Source: Crocodylus rhombifer (Eukaryota > Chordata > Crocodylia > Crocodylidae). Taken from it: a stretch of DNA of 64,000 nt. Both the position numbers and the translations under genes were made by a program. Under the pieces are notes generated by a model. That model was not told the DNA's origin. It made no database searches and worked only from the letters and a program-made list of their open reading frames with translations. Positions 23,190-34,405 of this stretch are shown one piece after another (position 1 is the stretch's first letter; each line of letters starts with the position of its first letter). The stretch is taken from assembly GCA_038503035.1 (NCBI GenBank), contig JAVSML010024444.1:186001-250000 (forward strand), written 5' to 3'.

Positions 23190-24050
23190 CTGATTGCGGG
23201 TTTACATTCTTAGTTCATCCACTGTCCTTGTCACTGTTGATGTTGCTGTCACTTCTGCTGATGACAATCCTGTTGTAGTCCTTCTTGCTGTCTCCAGGTC
23301 CAGTTGCATCTCTATCTTCTTTGTTTTCCCTGTCCACTTCCCCTCCCAGAGGGTCTTTGAACAAACTGTTAGGTGTTGCTTTTCCAGGTGGAGTTGGCCG
23401 TGTCTTCTCTGTCCTCTCTCACCGATTTCTGGTGATAGGTCTGGAGTTCACTCAGAAATATTCTAAGTCTGTCTCCTTGAGCTCAGCATATCTGTATAAC
23501 AGGAGGTTCTTGCATTGCCACAGGGCACTTCTGACGCAAGACGCAAACTGGTTGAAGCACACTGTCTGGGACTCCTGCTGCTCAGTCAAATGTCCATACA
23601 GCGCCGCTCCTGTCACTCCTTCAAGGAGCTAGCTTACCTTTTCCTACACACCCTTAGCATACAGGCAGTGCCATAGAAGGCAGTCAATGGTCTCTATTTC
23701 TTCTTGGCAGATTTCCCTGGGGCAATTGGTTCAAATTCCTCATCCCCCCCGTACCTCTACGCCCTCACCGGGAGTACTCAGTGTGCTATTAACCAACTCA
23801 ATTCCCTGTGGTCCTTGCGGAGGTCCTTGTGCAAAATCTGGTTCCAGGTGGCTTGGTGGTCCTCATCGGGGAGCATCTCCATGGTTGATAATTTATCCCT
23901 GGCTGCCTTTTGTATCATTTTGTAGTTGAACATATTTGCCAGGCTTTTCTGGGAGTTTTGTGTAAGCCTCTCCTCCTTCCCTTTGTAATGCCTGAGCTGG
24001 GGGTGGAGAAGGAGGGAGGAAGATCCCTTCACCTTAGATTTCCACAGTAA
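23190..24050 (-). mobile_element. LINE ORF2 C-terminus, Tx1/L1-like, degenerate
   Basis: The minus strand from 24032 to 23778 encodes 'KAARDKLSTMEMLPDEDHQA' and 'DLRKDHRELSWLIAHSV', which fits the helical C-terminal region of Tx1-type LINE proteins. Further on, after a frame change, come 'CPQGNCQEEIETIDCLLWHC' and 'YAKGVWE', which fit the C-terminal Cys/His knuckle ('CP..C..EET..HLLWHCP'). The 3'UTR follows to about 23190. The N-terminal half, including RT, is absent. The group assignment rests on remembered family patterns and is tentative; that it is a LINE remnant is more certain. Confidence 0.55.
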
Positions 24051-24082
24051 TCATGGTGAGCACTCAGCTAGATTAACTCAAC

Positions 24083-24300
24083 TTTCCCTTACAGTATCAG
24101 TCCCTTTAGGAGCTTTACCATTTTTGAAGGCAGGGCCAATGCACACTCACCTGACTTCCCTGGCCCCTTATATTCAAAAGGTTAAATGTAGTTAAAATTT
24201 GTTATCACAGTCAAAACAAGCACAAAAGAGTTTTCCGCTCCCTCACCCATGCATACCAATGGAGGATATGCAGATAAAGGACACAGTCCCCTAATCCAAC
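24083..24300. repeat. Interspersed repeat shared with 10213-10435
   Basis: This is the second copy of the pair described at 10213, in the same orientation. It begins about 30 bp after the LINE remnant's upstream limit and may be part of the same insertion. Confidence 0.6.
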
Positions 24301-25578
24301 CTTGCAGACCAGTAGCAGTATGCAAATAAGCACCACAGAGTGGATGTCACACTAGACAGAAGCAACAGGGTTCTACCAGGAAATCTCAGATAACCTTAAT
24401 GAGTGGTTCTACCAGTCCAATGAATAATAATAAAGCCTTTGCATTACATTTTGAGCCCTGAGACTTAAGAGACTAAAGGCACAGCACAGGAGGTAATTTC
24501 TCCTTCAAAATCAACTGTTTCACTGAAAGAAAAATGTCATCCCTGGCCTGTCACAAAATCCCATCATTCCAGGAGTAACAGTCAATCAGTTGACAGAAGG
24601 GAATTCCCTCAGCCCAGCCTTGCCTTCATCTGCAAAACAAATAATGAAGCAAATGAGCCTCTGCTTGCAAAGCTTTACCATTACAATTTTGGGATGACTG
24701 AGGATCAGTTTGTCAAAATCCTGCTCAGTGTACAGACAGCTCTGGATTAGTAAAGTAATAACTTTCATCTGGTCAGCAGTCTGAAATGCTCAATAGAGTT
24801 AAGCAACACAAAACAGTGGAGCATAGGAGGCAGAAATGTCAAATAAAATGTGGTATGTTGTGGCTTGAAAAATGGTATTTCCATTACTGCTGATCACTTC
24901 CAGAAGGATCACATGATCCAATGAAGTCTCTCTCAAAATGGTTCAGTGAGACAGTTTTCCAAGTTTCCAAATACTTGCCTGTATTTTATTCCCTTTATTT
25001 TCATAATGGCAGTTCTTTCACGATGACTCAGTTTAGTTTCTCAACCCTTCCTCAGCTGGATGCTTGATAAAATTAGAATCATATGTACAAAACCATTCCA
25101 TTTCTCTGTGAGACTCCACCACTATGCCCTGATTGGCTGTCATCTTCTCGCAACCTGCTGATTTATCGTGTCTTTGAACTTGTATAAGCATGTACAAAAC
25201 ACTTCCTTTGTTAGGAGAGAATGGCATGGTGTGATTCAGTTTTATATCCATTCAGTCTAGAAGAGTTCAGTAGATTCCAGATATAGAAGCTGATGGAGCT
25301 ATTCCATACATTAGGACATCACCCCACTTACTGCGGGGTTGTATAGCCATCCACACTTACTTCCAGGTAACTTCTCCCTTCTTTAGCTCTGTGTTTTCTA
25401 TTTTATTTCTGCTCTCTGGCCCAGGCCTCAGACAGAGGGCCCATGACCTTAAGATCCACAGCCCTGACCCTTATCCTGACATCCTGTGACCTCTTTTTCA
25501 AAGAAATTAGGAGAGTTCAGTTTTTCCTTTTTTTAATGCAGTCAGAGTTGCCTGTGGCTCCCTTTATATCAAAGTCTA
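24301..25578. other. AT-rich unassigned DNA
   Basis: No feature was recognised. The minus frame at 25251-25033 shows no motif. Confidence 0.35.
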
Positions 25579-26965
25579 ATGGTTGAATTACTAATCCAGG
25601 AACTGAGAGGTCCACATTCAAGTTTCTTAGGGGCTCTAAACCTACAGGAAATAACTCTCAAGAAAGGGAGGAGAGTGGATCCGGCTAACTACAGGCCCAT
25701 TAGCCTGACTTCTATCCTGGGGAAGAGCTTAGAAAAGTTTATTAAGGAGGCCATCCTTGATGGACTGGCCCAGGCTAACATCCTAAGGGATAGCCAGCAC
25801 GGGTTTGTTGCGCGTAGGTCTTGTTTCACCAATCTCATTTCCTTCTATGACCAGGTGACCTATCACCTGGACAAGGGAAAAGAGATTGATGTCATATATC
25901 TTGACTTCAAAAAAGCTTTTGATCTGGTAGCCCATGATCACCTCTTGGCCAAACTGGCCAGTTGGAGCCTTGGCTCCACCATGATCCGCTGGCTGGGAAA
26001 TTGGCTCCGTGGTCAGACCCAGAGGGTTTTCATTGATGGCAGTCACTCATCGTGGTGCCCTGTGACCAGTGGGGTCCCTCAAGGCTCTGTCCTTGGACCC
26101 ATACTGTTCAACATCTTCATTAATGATGTGGACATTGGAGTCAGGAGTGGACTCGCCAAGTTCGCCGATGACACCAAACTTTGGGGCAAAGCATCCATGC
26201 CAGAAGATAGGCGGGTGATCCAGGCTGACCTGGACAAGCTCAGCAAATGGGCAGACGAGAACCTGATGGTGTTTAACACCGAAAAATGCAAGGTTCTCCA
26301 CCTTGGGAGGAAAAACCTGCAGCTTCCTTATAGGTTCGGCAGTGCTACGTTGGATAGCACTACAGAAGAAAAAGACTTGGGGGTCATCATTGACCACAAG
26401 ATGAACATGAGCCTGCAATGCGATGCTGCGGCTAGTAAAGCGACCAAAATGCTGGCGTGCATCCATAGATGCTTCTCGAGCAAATCCCGGGACGTCATTC
26501 TCCCCTTGTACTCGGCCTTGGTGAGGCCGCAGACTGGAGTACTGCGTCCAGTTTTGGGCTCCACAATTCAAAAAGGATGTGGAGAAGCTTGAGAGAGTCC
26601 AGAGGAGAGCCACGTGCATGATCAGAGGTCAGGAAAACAGATCTTACGATGATAGGCTGAGAGCCATGGGACTCTTTAGCCTGGAAAAGCGTAGGCTCAG
26701 GGGTGATCTGATGGCCACCTATAAGTTTATCAGGGGTGACCACCAGGATCTGCGGGAACGTTTGTTCACCAGAGCGCCCCAAGGAATGACGAGGTCGAAC
26801 GGTCACAAACTCCTGCAAGAGCGTTTCAGGCTGGACATAAGGAAGAATTTCTTTACTGTCCGAGCCCCCAAGGTCTGGAACAGCCTGCCATCAGAGGTGG
26901 TTCAAGCACCTACATTGAACACCTTCAAGAGTAAATTGGATGCTTATCTTGCTGTGATCCTATGA
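25579..26965 (+). pseudogene. CR1 ORF2 reverse transcriptase, one frameshift
   Basis: RNA-directed DNA polymerase of a CR1 LINE, used in target-primed reverse transcription. The first frame (25579-26592, 337 residues) shows NYRPISL at residues 37-43, QHGF at 73-76, the catalytic motif LDFKKAFD at 108-115, GVPQGSVLGP at 165-174 and the catalytic FADD at 195-198. All core RT motifs are intact. One extra base near 26533 then shifts the frame; the rest (to 26965) ends 'LDAYLAVIL'. The first 25 or so residues derive from flanking DNA and are not CR1. The apurinic-type endonuclease domain and ORF1 are missing, so it is a truncated pseudogene. Confidence 0.9.
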
Positions 26966-27052
26966 CCCCAGCTGACTTCCTGCCGTTCGGGCAGGGGGCT
27001 GGACTCGATGATCTCCCGAGGTCCCTTCCAGCCCTGATGTTTATGAAATCTA
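25655..27052 (+). mobile_element. CR1 LINE, best preserved copy, about 1.4 kb
   Basis: This 5'-truncated CR1 begins in ORF2 just before reverse-transcriptase motif 1 ('NYRPISL') and extends through the 3'UTR ('tgacttcctgccgttcgggc', then 'ggtcccttccagccctgatg') to a minimal tail 'tttatgaaatcta'. The 5' boundary near 25655 is where similarity to the CR1 pattern starts; the sequence before it looks unrelated. No target-site duplication could be confirmed. It contains more of ORF2 than any other copy here and only one obvious frameshift. Confidence 0.93.
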
Positions 27053-27073
27053 ACACAAGTTTATCAGCTATAG

Positions 27074-27880
27074 CAGGGTTGTCAGAGATATGGCCTGTGA
27101 GCTGAATCCTGCCTGTGGAGATGCATCATGTACTCCATAGGGCCAGAAATTTGGCAGATGGGGAAAGCAGCAGCAGAATTACTTGCCGCAGCTCAGAGCC
27201 ACAGTAGTTAATTCTGCTGCTGCTCTCCACACTGCCAAACAGTGTTCCCTCTAAGCTGCGTGGCATGTGTGGCCGCAGAGATGCACTCATGCTGTGATGC
27301 CAGGCATGCCTGCACAGCTGTGTACACCACACAGCTTAGAGGGAATGCTGCTGCCAAATGCCTAGCCCTGTGGGATAGATGAGACAGCTCTATACTCCAG
27401 AACTAGTCTGTGGGGAGCACCATGCTACTCATTTGGTCCATAGGGCCAGACAAGCGTGGAGGCAGAGGGGTACAGCAGCGTGTTGCGCCTTTGCCTGTGT
27501 CTGTGGTGCATTTGCCATGAGCTCTCTTAGCTTGCTGGCATGTCAGCATGTCAACAGCCAGAGCTCTGCATATTCTGTGAACTCTGAGCACACGACTGAT
27601 CAGCACAGGCTCTGGCCAGAGTCCCAGTTTTCAGGCAGCTCCAGAACCCAGGGGTTGAGCACAAGTGCCGTTCACCCTCCCTTCCTTCCACCATTGCCTC
27701 ACTGAATTCAACAGCTGGGAAAAGAGGGGATAAGCAGCAGTGACAGCACTTGTCCTCTGGTTTCTGGAGCTGCATAAAAGAAGCGGGCTGAGCACTGCCC
27801 CTACTCATTGCTTCTTTTCCTTGCTGCTGAATTCAGCAGAGGGGAGGAGGGAAGCAAACAACAACAGTGCTCAATCCCTT
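27074..27880. mobile_element. hAT-like non-autonomous element (host of a nested MITE)
   Basis: It starts 'cagggttgtcagagatatgg' followed by 'cctgtgagctgaatcctg', matching the common hAT/Charlie-type end (CAGGGTTGTCAAAC...GGCCGGATCC). A matching right end was not found, so the stated end is approximate. No transposase frame was recognised. A shorter hAT MITE sits inside at 27240-27350. Confidence 0.5.
27240..27350. mobile_element. Nested 111 bp hAT MITE with perfect 8 bp target-site duplication
   Basis: The left terminal repeat 'cagtgttccctctaagctg' is matched by 'cagcattccctctaagctg' read from the right end (17 of 19 identical). The interior is largely palindromic. The 8 bases on each side, CTGCCAAA at 27232-27239 and 27351-27358, are identical: the hallmark of hAT transposition. 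This is the best-defined insertion in the window and shows that it entered an older element. Confidence 0.9.
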
Positions 27881-27889
27881 ATGCCTAGG

Positions 27890-28160
27890 GACAGATCCTG
27901 AGGAGTGCAGTGGCACAGCTACACCCCACTTTTGGATTGGATCCAGCCCAAGAGAGTCCTCCTCCTTCCCTTCAATGCTCAGAGGCACCTCCCTTTCCTT
28001 GCCCTTCCCTGCCTCCCCCTCTGCTGTCTGGGGTGGGGAAATGAAGCTTCAAAGGTGTTCCTGTCTGCTCCAGCTGGGCTGCCAGGGAGTGGGCTCAGCT
28101 GGGAACAGTGATGGCAGGAGATGCAATAGACAGAGGGATCTGCTTTCCTTTGAAGGATAG
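27890..28160. repeat. GC-rich interspersed repeat, copy 2 of 3 (partial)
   Basis: It aligns by eye with the first half of the copies at 1290 and 56320: 'atgctcagaggcacctccc' here versus 'atgctcagcagcacctccc' at 56401, and 'ccagctgggctgccagggag' versus 'gcagccaggctgtgtgggga'. 'cacaccccacttttggattg' resembles the opposite end of the other copies, hinting at internal rearrangement. Confidence 0.5.
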
Positions 28161-29861
28161 AGTGGGGAAATCCACCCACTGCTCTGCTCATCTCAGCCCA
28201 TTTGGAACAGGTAGATGTGGCTTTGAAGCTTCCTAGGGAAGCAGCCACACCTACTTCTCTCTGATACTGGATCCACCCAGGAGACCCCATGAGTTTAACA
28301 CTTCTGAGCTACAGGAAGAGAGAGAGGGGAGCAGAAACTCCTTCATCTTCCTCTGAAGCTGTGCCATGGTAAAAACAATCTCAAGATTCCTCATGTTAGA
28401 GAGAGGGAGTATGAGATTAGTTGAGTGGTTTGGGCAATCATGTGGGAGCAGGGGAATGAGGGACCATTTCCCAGAGCTTGCTTCCTCAAGCTTTCAGACC
28501 TGGATAGTAAGTATCACTATAAAATTTTGGATAGATATGACTGAAGTTGAAAAATAGCTGTATTATATAAGGCACATTGGCTGCTAAAGGGCGTGCTGTC
28601 CTCTCTCTTTGTCTCTCATATTGAACGTTAGTAGCTCCAGTTCTAAAACTTGGATTGTAAGGATAAAACATGGACTGTTGGAAACTACAAAACACTGAAG
28701 CTAAATACGTTCTCCTGAACACTGCTTTCTGACTTGCAGCTCTGAATGGATCTTCTCTGTGTGCACATAAAATGATATAGCTCATGAAATTATACCGGAT
28801 TGCATAAGAAATTATAGTAAATGATTTAATGCTAGTAGGTACTCAGTGCTATTTCATAACAAAGAAAAAGGAAAGACATGCTATATGCATTGTAATTTAA
28901 AATGGTATGGAAACCATCCATTCAGTCCTTTTTTTTCTTGCTATGTTTCAACTCTGTTTGAGAATACGCTAAAAACACATTTATCACCATTTATCACATT
29001 TATCATCTCCTTATGGGCTTGTCCTCATTGCACTGGTAGTTTAAGGTGCAACTCAAATATTGTACCTAACCCAGCTTCCATCTGCACATGCAAAATTTAG
29101 AGCAAGTGGTGCTTTAAGCTTGAGCTTGCTGGCCTATCGGATGGGAGGGGGAAAGTGCGCTGAAGTCCCAGTACTGCTGATGCTGGAGCTACTAATGCAG
29201 TGGGGCTGTTTACAACAGCCTATCAATTGCTAAAGCAATCCAGTCACTCTGCTGCTAATCAAATCACTCTATGTAGCTCAAGGGCTGTTTTTGAAGCTAG
29301 CTAGGCCAGCTGGAATGGAGTGACTTGATGCTTACAATGAAGGCAAACTCTAATAAGAGAACAGTTTACTTCTGCGCCACTGAATCATGAAGCAAGAAAA
29401 CGTTAAAATAGCCAAATTGTTACTGAGAAAGGGTGTGATCCTCCAAATTCTTTCTGCAAGAGAACTTCTTTTGATTTCCTTAGTGCCATTCACATGAGTA
29501 AAGGCTAGAGGGCTGAGATGCAACATTTTCTGAAATATGGTGGTCAATGTCAGCTTTTTACATTATTATTTACAGTGAATTACAGGGCTAGACATTGCTA
29601 AAACAAAACTGTTGAAAATAACAATTATGCATCGAGGGATAGGTCATGATTCATATTATCAGTGTCGCCTACGTTTCCAGGAATGTTTTTCACAATTTTC
29701 CATGTTTTTATTTTTACCCACTAAATATTCTAGTACTACTGCTATTAATAAAAAAATTTGCACCCCTATAGAAACATAGAGTGCATCCCCTTGAGTGGAA
29801 AGGTGCTTTTCTTCAGGGACAAACAGCAGTGTCATAATATATGGCTCTGCTACCTGTCTCC
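28161..29861. other. Unassigned sequence
   Basis: It is moderately GC-rich to 28400 and then AT-rich. No repeat, exon or RNA gene was recognised. The minus-strand frame 29949-29659 has one hydrophobic stretch and a basic end but looks like chance. Confidence 0.3.
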
Positions 29862-30060
29862 AGGGAACACCCACACATGCACTCTTGGGCATGTGGCACA
29901 TTGCCCCAGCCTTACCTGGGGTCCTGGGTGCCTCTGGTGCTGCAGTCACAGCAGTCTGGCAGTGGGAAGCCTGGGCCAGGAGCCTGGCCAGACGCTGGTT
30001 TCAGGTGACACATGCTGCCACCATGTATGCTGCCCCGCTTTTTTAGGCATGGTTTTTTAT
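29862..30060 (+). repeat. Interspersed repeat related to 16500-16815
   Basis: This is the + strand relative of the minus-strand copy at 16500. The following stretch, 30090-30200, contains 'cagtgtggacaacacctgca', 'tgtggcacatgcag' and 'cacatgtgcatactc', which looks like decayed terminal sequence of the same kind of element. Confidence 0.5.
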
Positions 30061-30213
30061 GAGACTGGGATCTTCCAGTGTCAAGAAAGCCCCCTGCACT
30101 TCAGATTAGCAGTGTGGACAACACCTGCATGTGTGGCACATGCAGTATGTGGTGCTGCAGACAGGTTTGCATACCACATGTGCATACTCACCTATGTGCC
30201 CATAAAGTCTAGA

Positions 30214-31026
30214 TCATAGTTTCATAGTTTCATAGTTTCTAGGGTCGGAAGGGACCTGAGTAGATCATCTAGTCCGACCCCCTGCCATGGCAGGAAAGAG
30301 TACTGGGGTCAAACGACCCCAGCAAGGTGTTCATCTAACCTTCTCTTAAAGACCCCCAGGGTAGGGGCCAGCACCACTTCTCTTGGAAGTTGGTTCCAGA
30401 CCCTAGCAGCCCTGACCGTGAAGTAGCGCCTCCTGATATCTAGTCTAAACCTACCCTCTACCAGCTTGTGACCATTATTCCTGGTCACTCCTGGCCGTAC
30501 TTGGAGGAACAGAGACTTCCCCAGTGCCTGCTGATCCCCCCTGACTAATTTGTAAGAGGCCACTAAATCCCCCCTCAGAACTTCTCTTCTGGAGGCTGAA
30601 CAGATTCAGGTCCCATAGCCTGTCCTCGTAGGGCCTGCCCCACTGCCCCTGATCATGCGAGTGGCCCGCCTCTAGACTCTCTCCATGTTGTCCACATCCC
30701 TCTTGAAGTGCGGCGCCCAGAACTGGACGCAGTACTCCAGCTGCGGCCTGACCAGTGCCGCATAGAGGGGGAGGATCACCTCTTTTGACCTGCTCGAGAT
30801 GCATCTGTGGATGCATGACAAGGTACGGTTGGCCTTCCTGACTGCCTCCCCACACTGCCGGCCCATGTTCATCTTGGAGTCAATGATGACTCCAAGATCC
30901 TTTTCTGCCTCTGTACTGACAAGAAGGGAGTTCCCCAACCTGTAGATATGGTGCCGGTTGTTCCTCCCCAGGTGCATCACTTTGCACTTGTCAGTGTTGA
31001 ATCCCATCCTATTCTCATCCACCCTC
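30214..31026 (-). mobile_element. CR1 LINE, reverse orientation, (TTTCATAG) tail variant
   Basis: The 3' tail 'catagtttcatagtttcatag' at about 30215 and 'ctagggtcggaagggacctg' mark the element end. ORF2 runs leftward with the C-terminal end at 30309 ('HLAGVV'). Truncated 5' at about 31026 within 'MGFNTDKCKVMHLGR'. It belongs to a third 3'-end type among the copies in this window. Confidence 0.92.
30309..31026 (-). pseudogene. CR1 ORF2 C-terminal fragment
   Basis: Minus-strand pieces 31145-30672 and 30563-30309 carry the post-catalytic part of the CR1 polymerase: 'CKVMHLGRNNRHHIYRLG', 'KMNMGRQCGEAVRKANRT', 'LVRPQLEYCVQFWAP', then 'RFRLDIRRRYFTVRAARVW'. At least one frameshift lies between 30672 and 30563 (around the run 'cccccctcagaacttctctt'). 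No catalytic RT motif remains. Confidence 0.85.
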
Positions 31027-31720
31027 AGTACAACTCCATAGGAGTCATAGTTATGTAATTTCATTGTCAGCAACCCCTTGATTTGAGGATGAGCTCTACC
31101 ATGACTCACTGATGGGTGTTGAGGGGACTTAAGAATCCAATTCATGAGCTTCAGGCCTGTTCACAAAAATTACAGGTCTTTCTCCATTTCCTTCCTCCAA
31201 TCTCTCTTCTCTAATTCAAGGGTAAGATGCTATCCCTCAAAGCAGGTTGCCATTTAGCTGAGGTTGTGGTGCCATTGGAGTCAGTTAGTAGCCAGCTACT
31301 CCCAGCTCTGTATATTAGTGTCCATTTCCTTAAGGTATGCCTTCAGTGTGTCCTTGTATGCCCTTCAGTGTGTTCTTGTATGCAATTTATCCCCATTGTG
31401 AATCTGTTACTACAGCTATAATGCTCTGTAAGAACATTTGGCCAGATACATTCTCTAATTTCCAAAGCAGATATCTAGCAGTGAAAGCAGGCAAAAGCAG
31501 TGATAGATCTGTTCACAACCTCTGAGCTTTCATTCTTCTCAGAGTTGGCTACTACAGATGAGGAAGGCCAGGTTGTTCTTGTACGAGTATATTCATGCAT
31601 GCAGAAGAAAAAGAGTTCAGTGCATCTCTCCTACACAGTATGTCTGATGGTCATGGTCTCCTATGTTGCTCCAACTGGTGGTTACATCCACTCTTCCCAA
31701 GCAGAATCCTAAAGACAGCT
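31027..31720. other. Unassigned sequence
   Basis: No feature was recognised between two CR1 pieces. Confidence 0.3.
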
Positions 31721-31782
31721 CAGGGTTGGACTGGATAACCTATGGAGGTCCCTTCCAGCCCTACTTCTCTATTACTCTATGA
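31721..31782 (+). mobile_element. CR1 LINE, 3' terminal scrap
   Basis: Only the last 60 bp remain: 'gggttggactggataaccta', then 'ggaggtcccttccagcccta', and the tail 'ctctattactctatga'. It is an extreme 5' truncation. Confidence 0.82.
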
Positions 31783-32020
31783 CAGGGAAATCAAAGGTGG
31801 CTCTAGGTTCCTCAATGGAGGAATTTTTAATACCAACTGGGGTGAATATGTCCACAGCAAGGCAGGGCAAATCAAACCCACTAGCTAATTAAATTCTCTG
31901 AACAGCTCTGAAGCACAGGAATCAGTATCTTCCAGACTGACAAACACCTGGGAAAAAGAAGAGCATTTCCTGCCCCAGGGTCTGTGGGGAGGGGAATTAG
32001 CTGAGAAACTGGTTTCTGAA
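31783..32020. other. Unassigned sequence
   Basis: No feature was recognised. Confidence 0.25.
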
Positions 32021-32080
32021 CCTTTATTATTATTAATAAAAAGTAAAAGTTTTAGTCTGTTGAAGGTGTTGGATTAGTAT
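32021..32080 (+). repeat. Short repeat, copy A
   Basis: About 60 bp match 33551-33612: 'tttattattat', 'aaagtaaaag.ttt', then 'tctgttgaaggtgttggat' versus 'tctgttgaaggtgctggat'. Same orientation, 1.5 kb apart. Family unknown. Confidence 0.55.
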
Positions 32081-33550
32081 TCTTCACGTCAGAAAGGATG
32101 CACATATCCTCCTAATCTTACTTATATCGGGAAAAAACTTTTAGTCTGGGAAATGCACGTACCCTTTTGGGGGGATAGAGCAGGAAGTTATATGTATAGT
32201 GTGGGCTCCCCAAAAATTCAATAGGTCATCCATGTAAATGGCCAGATAAAAAATTGTACTTAAGCTCTGCCTTGAGAAGAGAGGAGTCTCCAGTTTTCCT
32301 GAGGCATAGGGAAACACTGGTGTCCCTCAGCTAGTGTGCTGAGTCAAAACTGCATTCTTGGGTTGAAGATGCAGGGTGAGAACAGGCTATTGTTCTGCTC
32401 TTTTATTTTGTTTGTCTATTCTTTTATATCAGCTTAATGGCTACTGTTTTCTCATGCTTGTTCTTGTTTGTTTTTTTTACAATAAATCTTTTTTTATCTT
32501 TTTAACCCATTTATTGTCAGTGATAATTATGATTCCAGAGCATTTGACTGTGCAGGCATAGAAGTGGGGATACATCTTTTCTGAGTGCATCACCAGACAA
32601 GGTTGTGATTCTTCTAGCTGACAAAATCCCTGCTGCCTTTAGCTAGCAAGAGCTGGGTGAGGTAGGTAGGGCTAAGGTGACACAGGCCACAGGAGCTGGC
32701 CCATGGCACACATCATCTGGTCCTCAGTGGTCAAGTAGCAGATAGCAGGGAGTGGTTTGGCCAGAAAGGCAACGAGAGCATTTTCTCTCAGTACAGCTAC
32801 ATCTACAGCAGATGTCCTCCTGGCATAGCAGTGTCAGCTTGTGGGTGTGATATTTCATGCCTCTAATTGTCTAAGCTATGCTTGCAGAATGTATAGTGAC
32901 ACTGTTGACCAAGTTTCTGTGTTAAGTTTCTGCTGCAAGTAATGGCAGGTTGTGACAAGTAATGTTGCTGACATGGGTAGTCTATTTGAAGCATCAGTAA
33001 AATATAATAAAATACAGTGTGTAAGCAATTGTTGCTCCATTATATCAACTTAAAATAACTAAATATAACACTACTTATCTAATATTTCAATATAAGTATT
33101 GTTATTTATTTATTTAAAAAACTGCTAGTATTCATAAATGATATATGGACTAATGAAGTGAGGCTAATGAAGTAATGTAATGTTATGTTTAATCGTATGT
33201 TGTTTAAGGTATGTGAGAAGACCAGATCTTGAGGTAATTCAGGTCTACACAAATAGATTTTAGAGGCATTAAGAAGGCACAGGAAACATAAATATACATG
33301 TTGCAAATTGCTGGGCATCCATCTATAGTTCTGATCTTAGCTTGAGAACAACTTTGTAAACTGTCTGTTTACAGTTCTATTGCCTCTATATGGGCATCTG
33401 AGCTAGTGAATGATCCAGATCATATAGGACTGGGGCCTAGTTCTGCACATGACTGCAATTTAGTTTGTTATGGGCTTCTCTCATCCTTCCTTTTGGCTGT
33501 ATCTTGGTGTTCTCCCAAGTCCACACTCAAAGGAAATCCTTGGTTCCTGC
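32081..33550. other. AT-rich unassigned DNA
   Basis: No named repeat or exon was recognised. The region 32980-33180 is very AT-rich. Confidence 0.35.
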
Positions 33551-33612
33551 ATCTTTATTTATTATTATAAATAGAAAGTAAAAGCTTTCATCTGTTGAAG
33601 GTGCTGGATAAT
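33551..33612 (+). repeat. Short repeat, copy B
   Basis: This is the partner of 32021-32080. Confidence 0.55.
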
Positions 33613-34332
33613 TTATAAGGCTCACATATTAATTGAGTTGCTTGTCTTTCCACATGTGAACAGGGCATACATTTTAAATGGTTGTAGAGGCACTTGGCGG
33701 GGGGTTTCATCCATATCATTGTTTAGGCACTTTCAGGTCATGTTGTGTTTTTTCTTTTAAGTGTTATATGGAAATTGGTGAACCATCACTTTCCTACTGA
33801 AATAATGCTATTTGACTTTTAAAAAATGCATTGCTTCCACGTGGAAAGTGGGTTATACTCTGATTGCAGCTATATCAGAGTAAATTTGTAGAAACTCCAC
33901 TGCCATCTGCCATAAGCTGTTAAAGTATAATGGCCCTCAGCTATGAAAACGGTAGGCTGACCTCCGGCAGAGCATTAGAGCCTGTTTTTTAAATTATCCC
34001 TTACAGGCCAATGTTGTAAGAACAAGAAACACATTATGGGCAAATATAAAAAGGGCACTATGGTCATCCTTTTCTCAGTGCTCCAGACCACAATCCTCTG
34101 GGCACTACATCATTATTTCCAGATTGAAATAATTGTGTTTTTAACTTCAATAACTTCACCACATACAGCAGGTTGTTTTACACATTTATATGGTATTTTC
34201 CAGCATAAATTTATTTCTATAAATATATGAGCATCTTCTAAGTCTGCATTCATACCTGATTTTTCTCTTGTGACCCATTTCTGTTCTTCTAACACATAGT
34301 TTGAAGTATTACTGTTTATTATCTCTTGTATT
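33613..34332. other. AT-rich unassigned DNA
   Basis: No feature was recognised. Confidence 0.3.
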
Positions 34333-34405
34333 ATCTAAGAATGTAAGGTCTTCAGGGAAGTGCTTATTTCATATCTGGAAAGCACCTAGCACATAGTAAG
34401 CATTA
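34333..34405 (+). repeat. Old SINE/repeat 3' segment
   Basis: 'aatgtaaggtcttcagggaa' followed by 'aagcacctagcacatagta' resembles the widespread amniote repeat phrase 'tgtaagctc.tcggggcaggg ... cgcctagcaca'. Confidence 0.4.

Noticed and set aside
26047..26619. 190-codon minus-strand frame
   Set aside because: It is the antisense shadow of the CR1 reverse transcriptase.
29659..29949. Minus frame with a hydrophobic segment and basic end, like a small membrane protein
   Set aside because: Its first half is interspersed repeat sequence, and the hydrophobic part comes from AT-rich DNA. Nothing supports expression.
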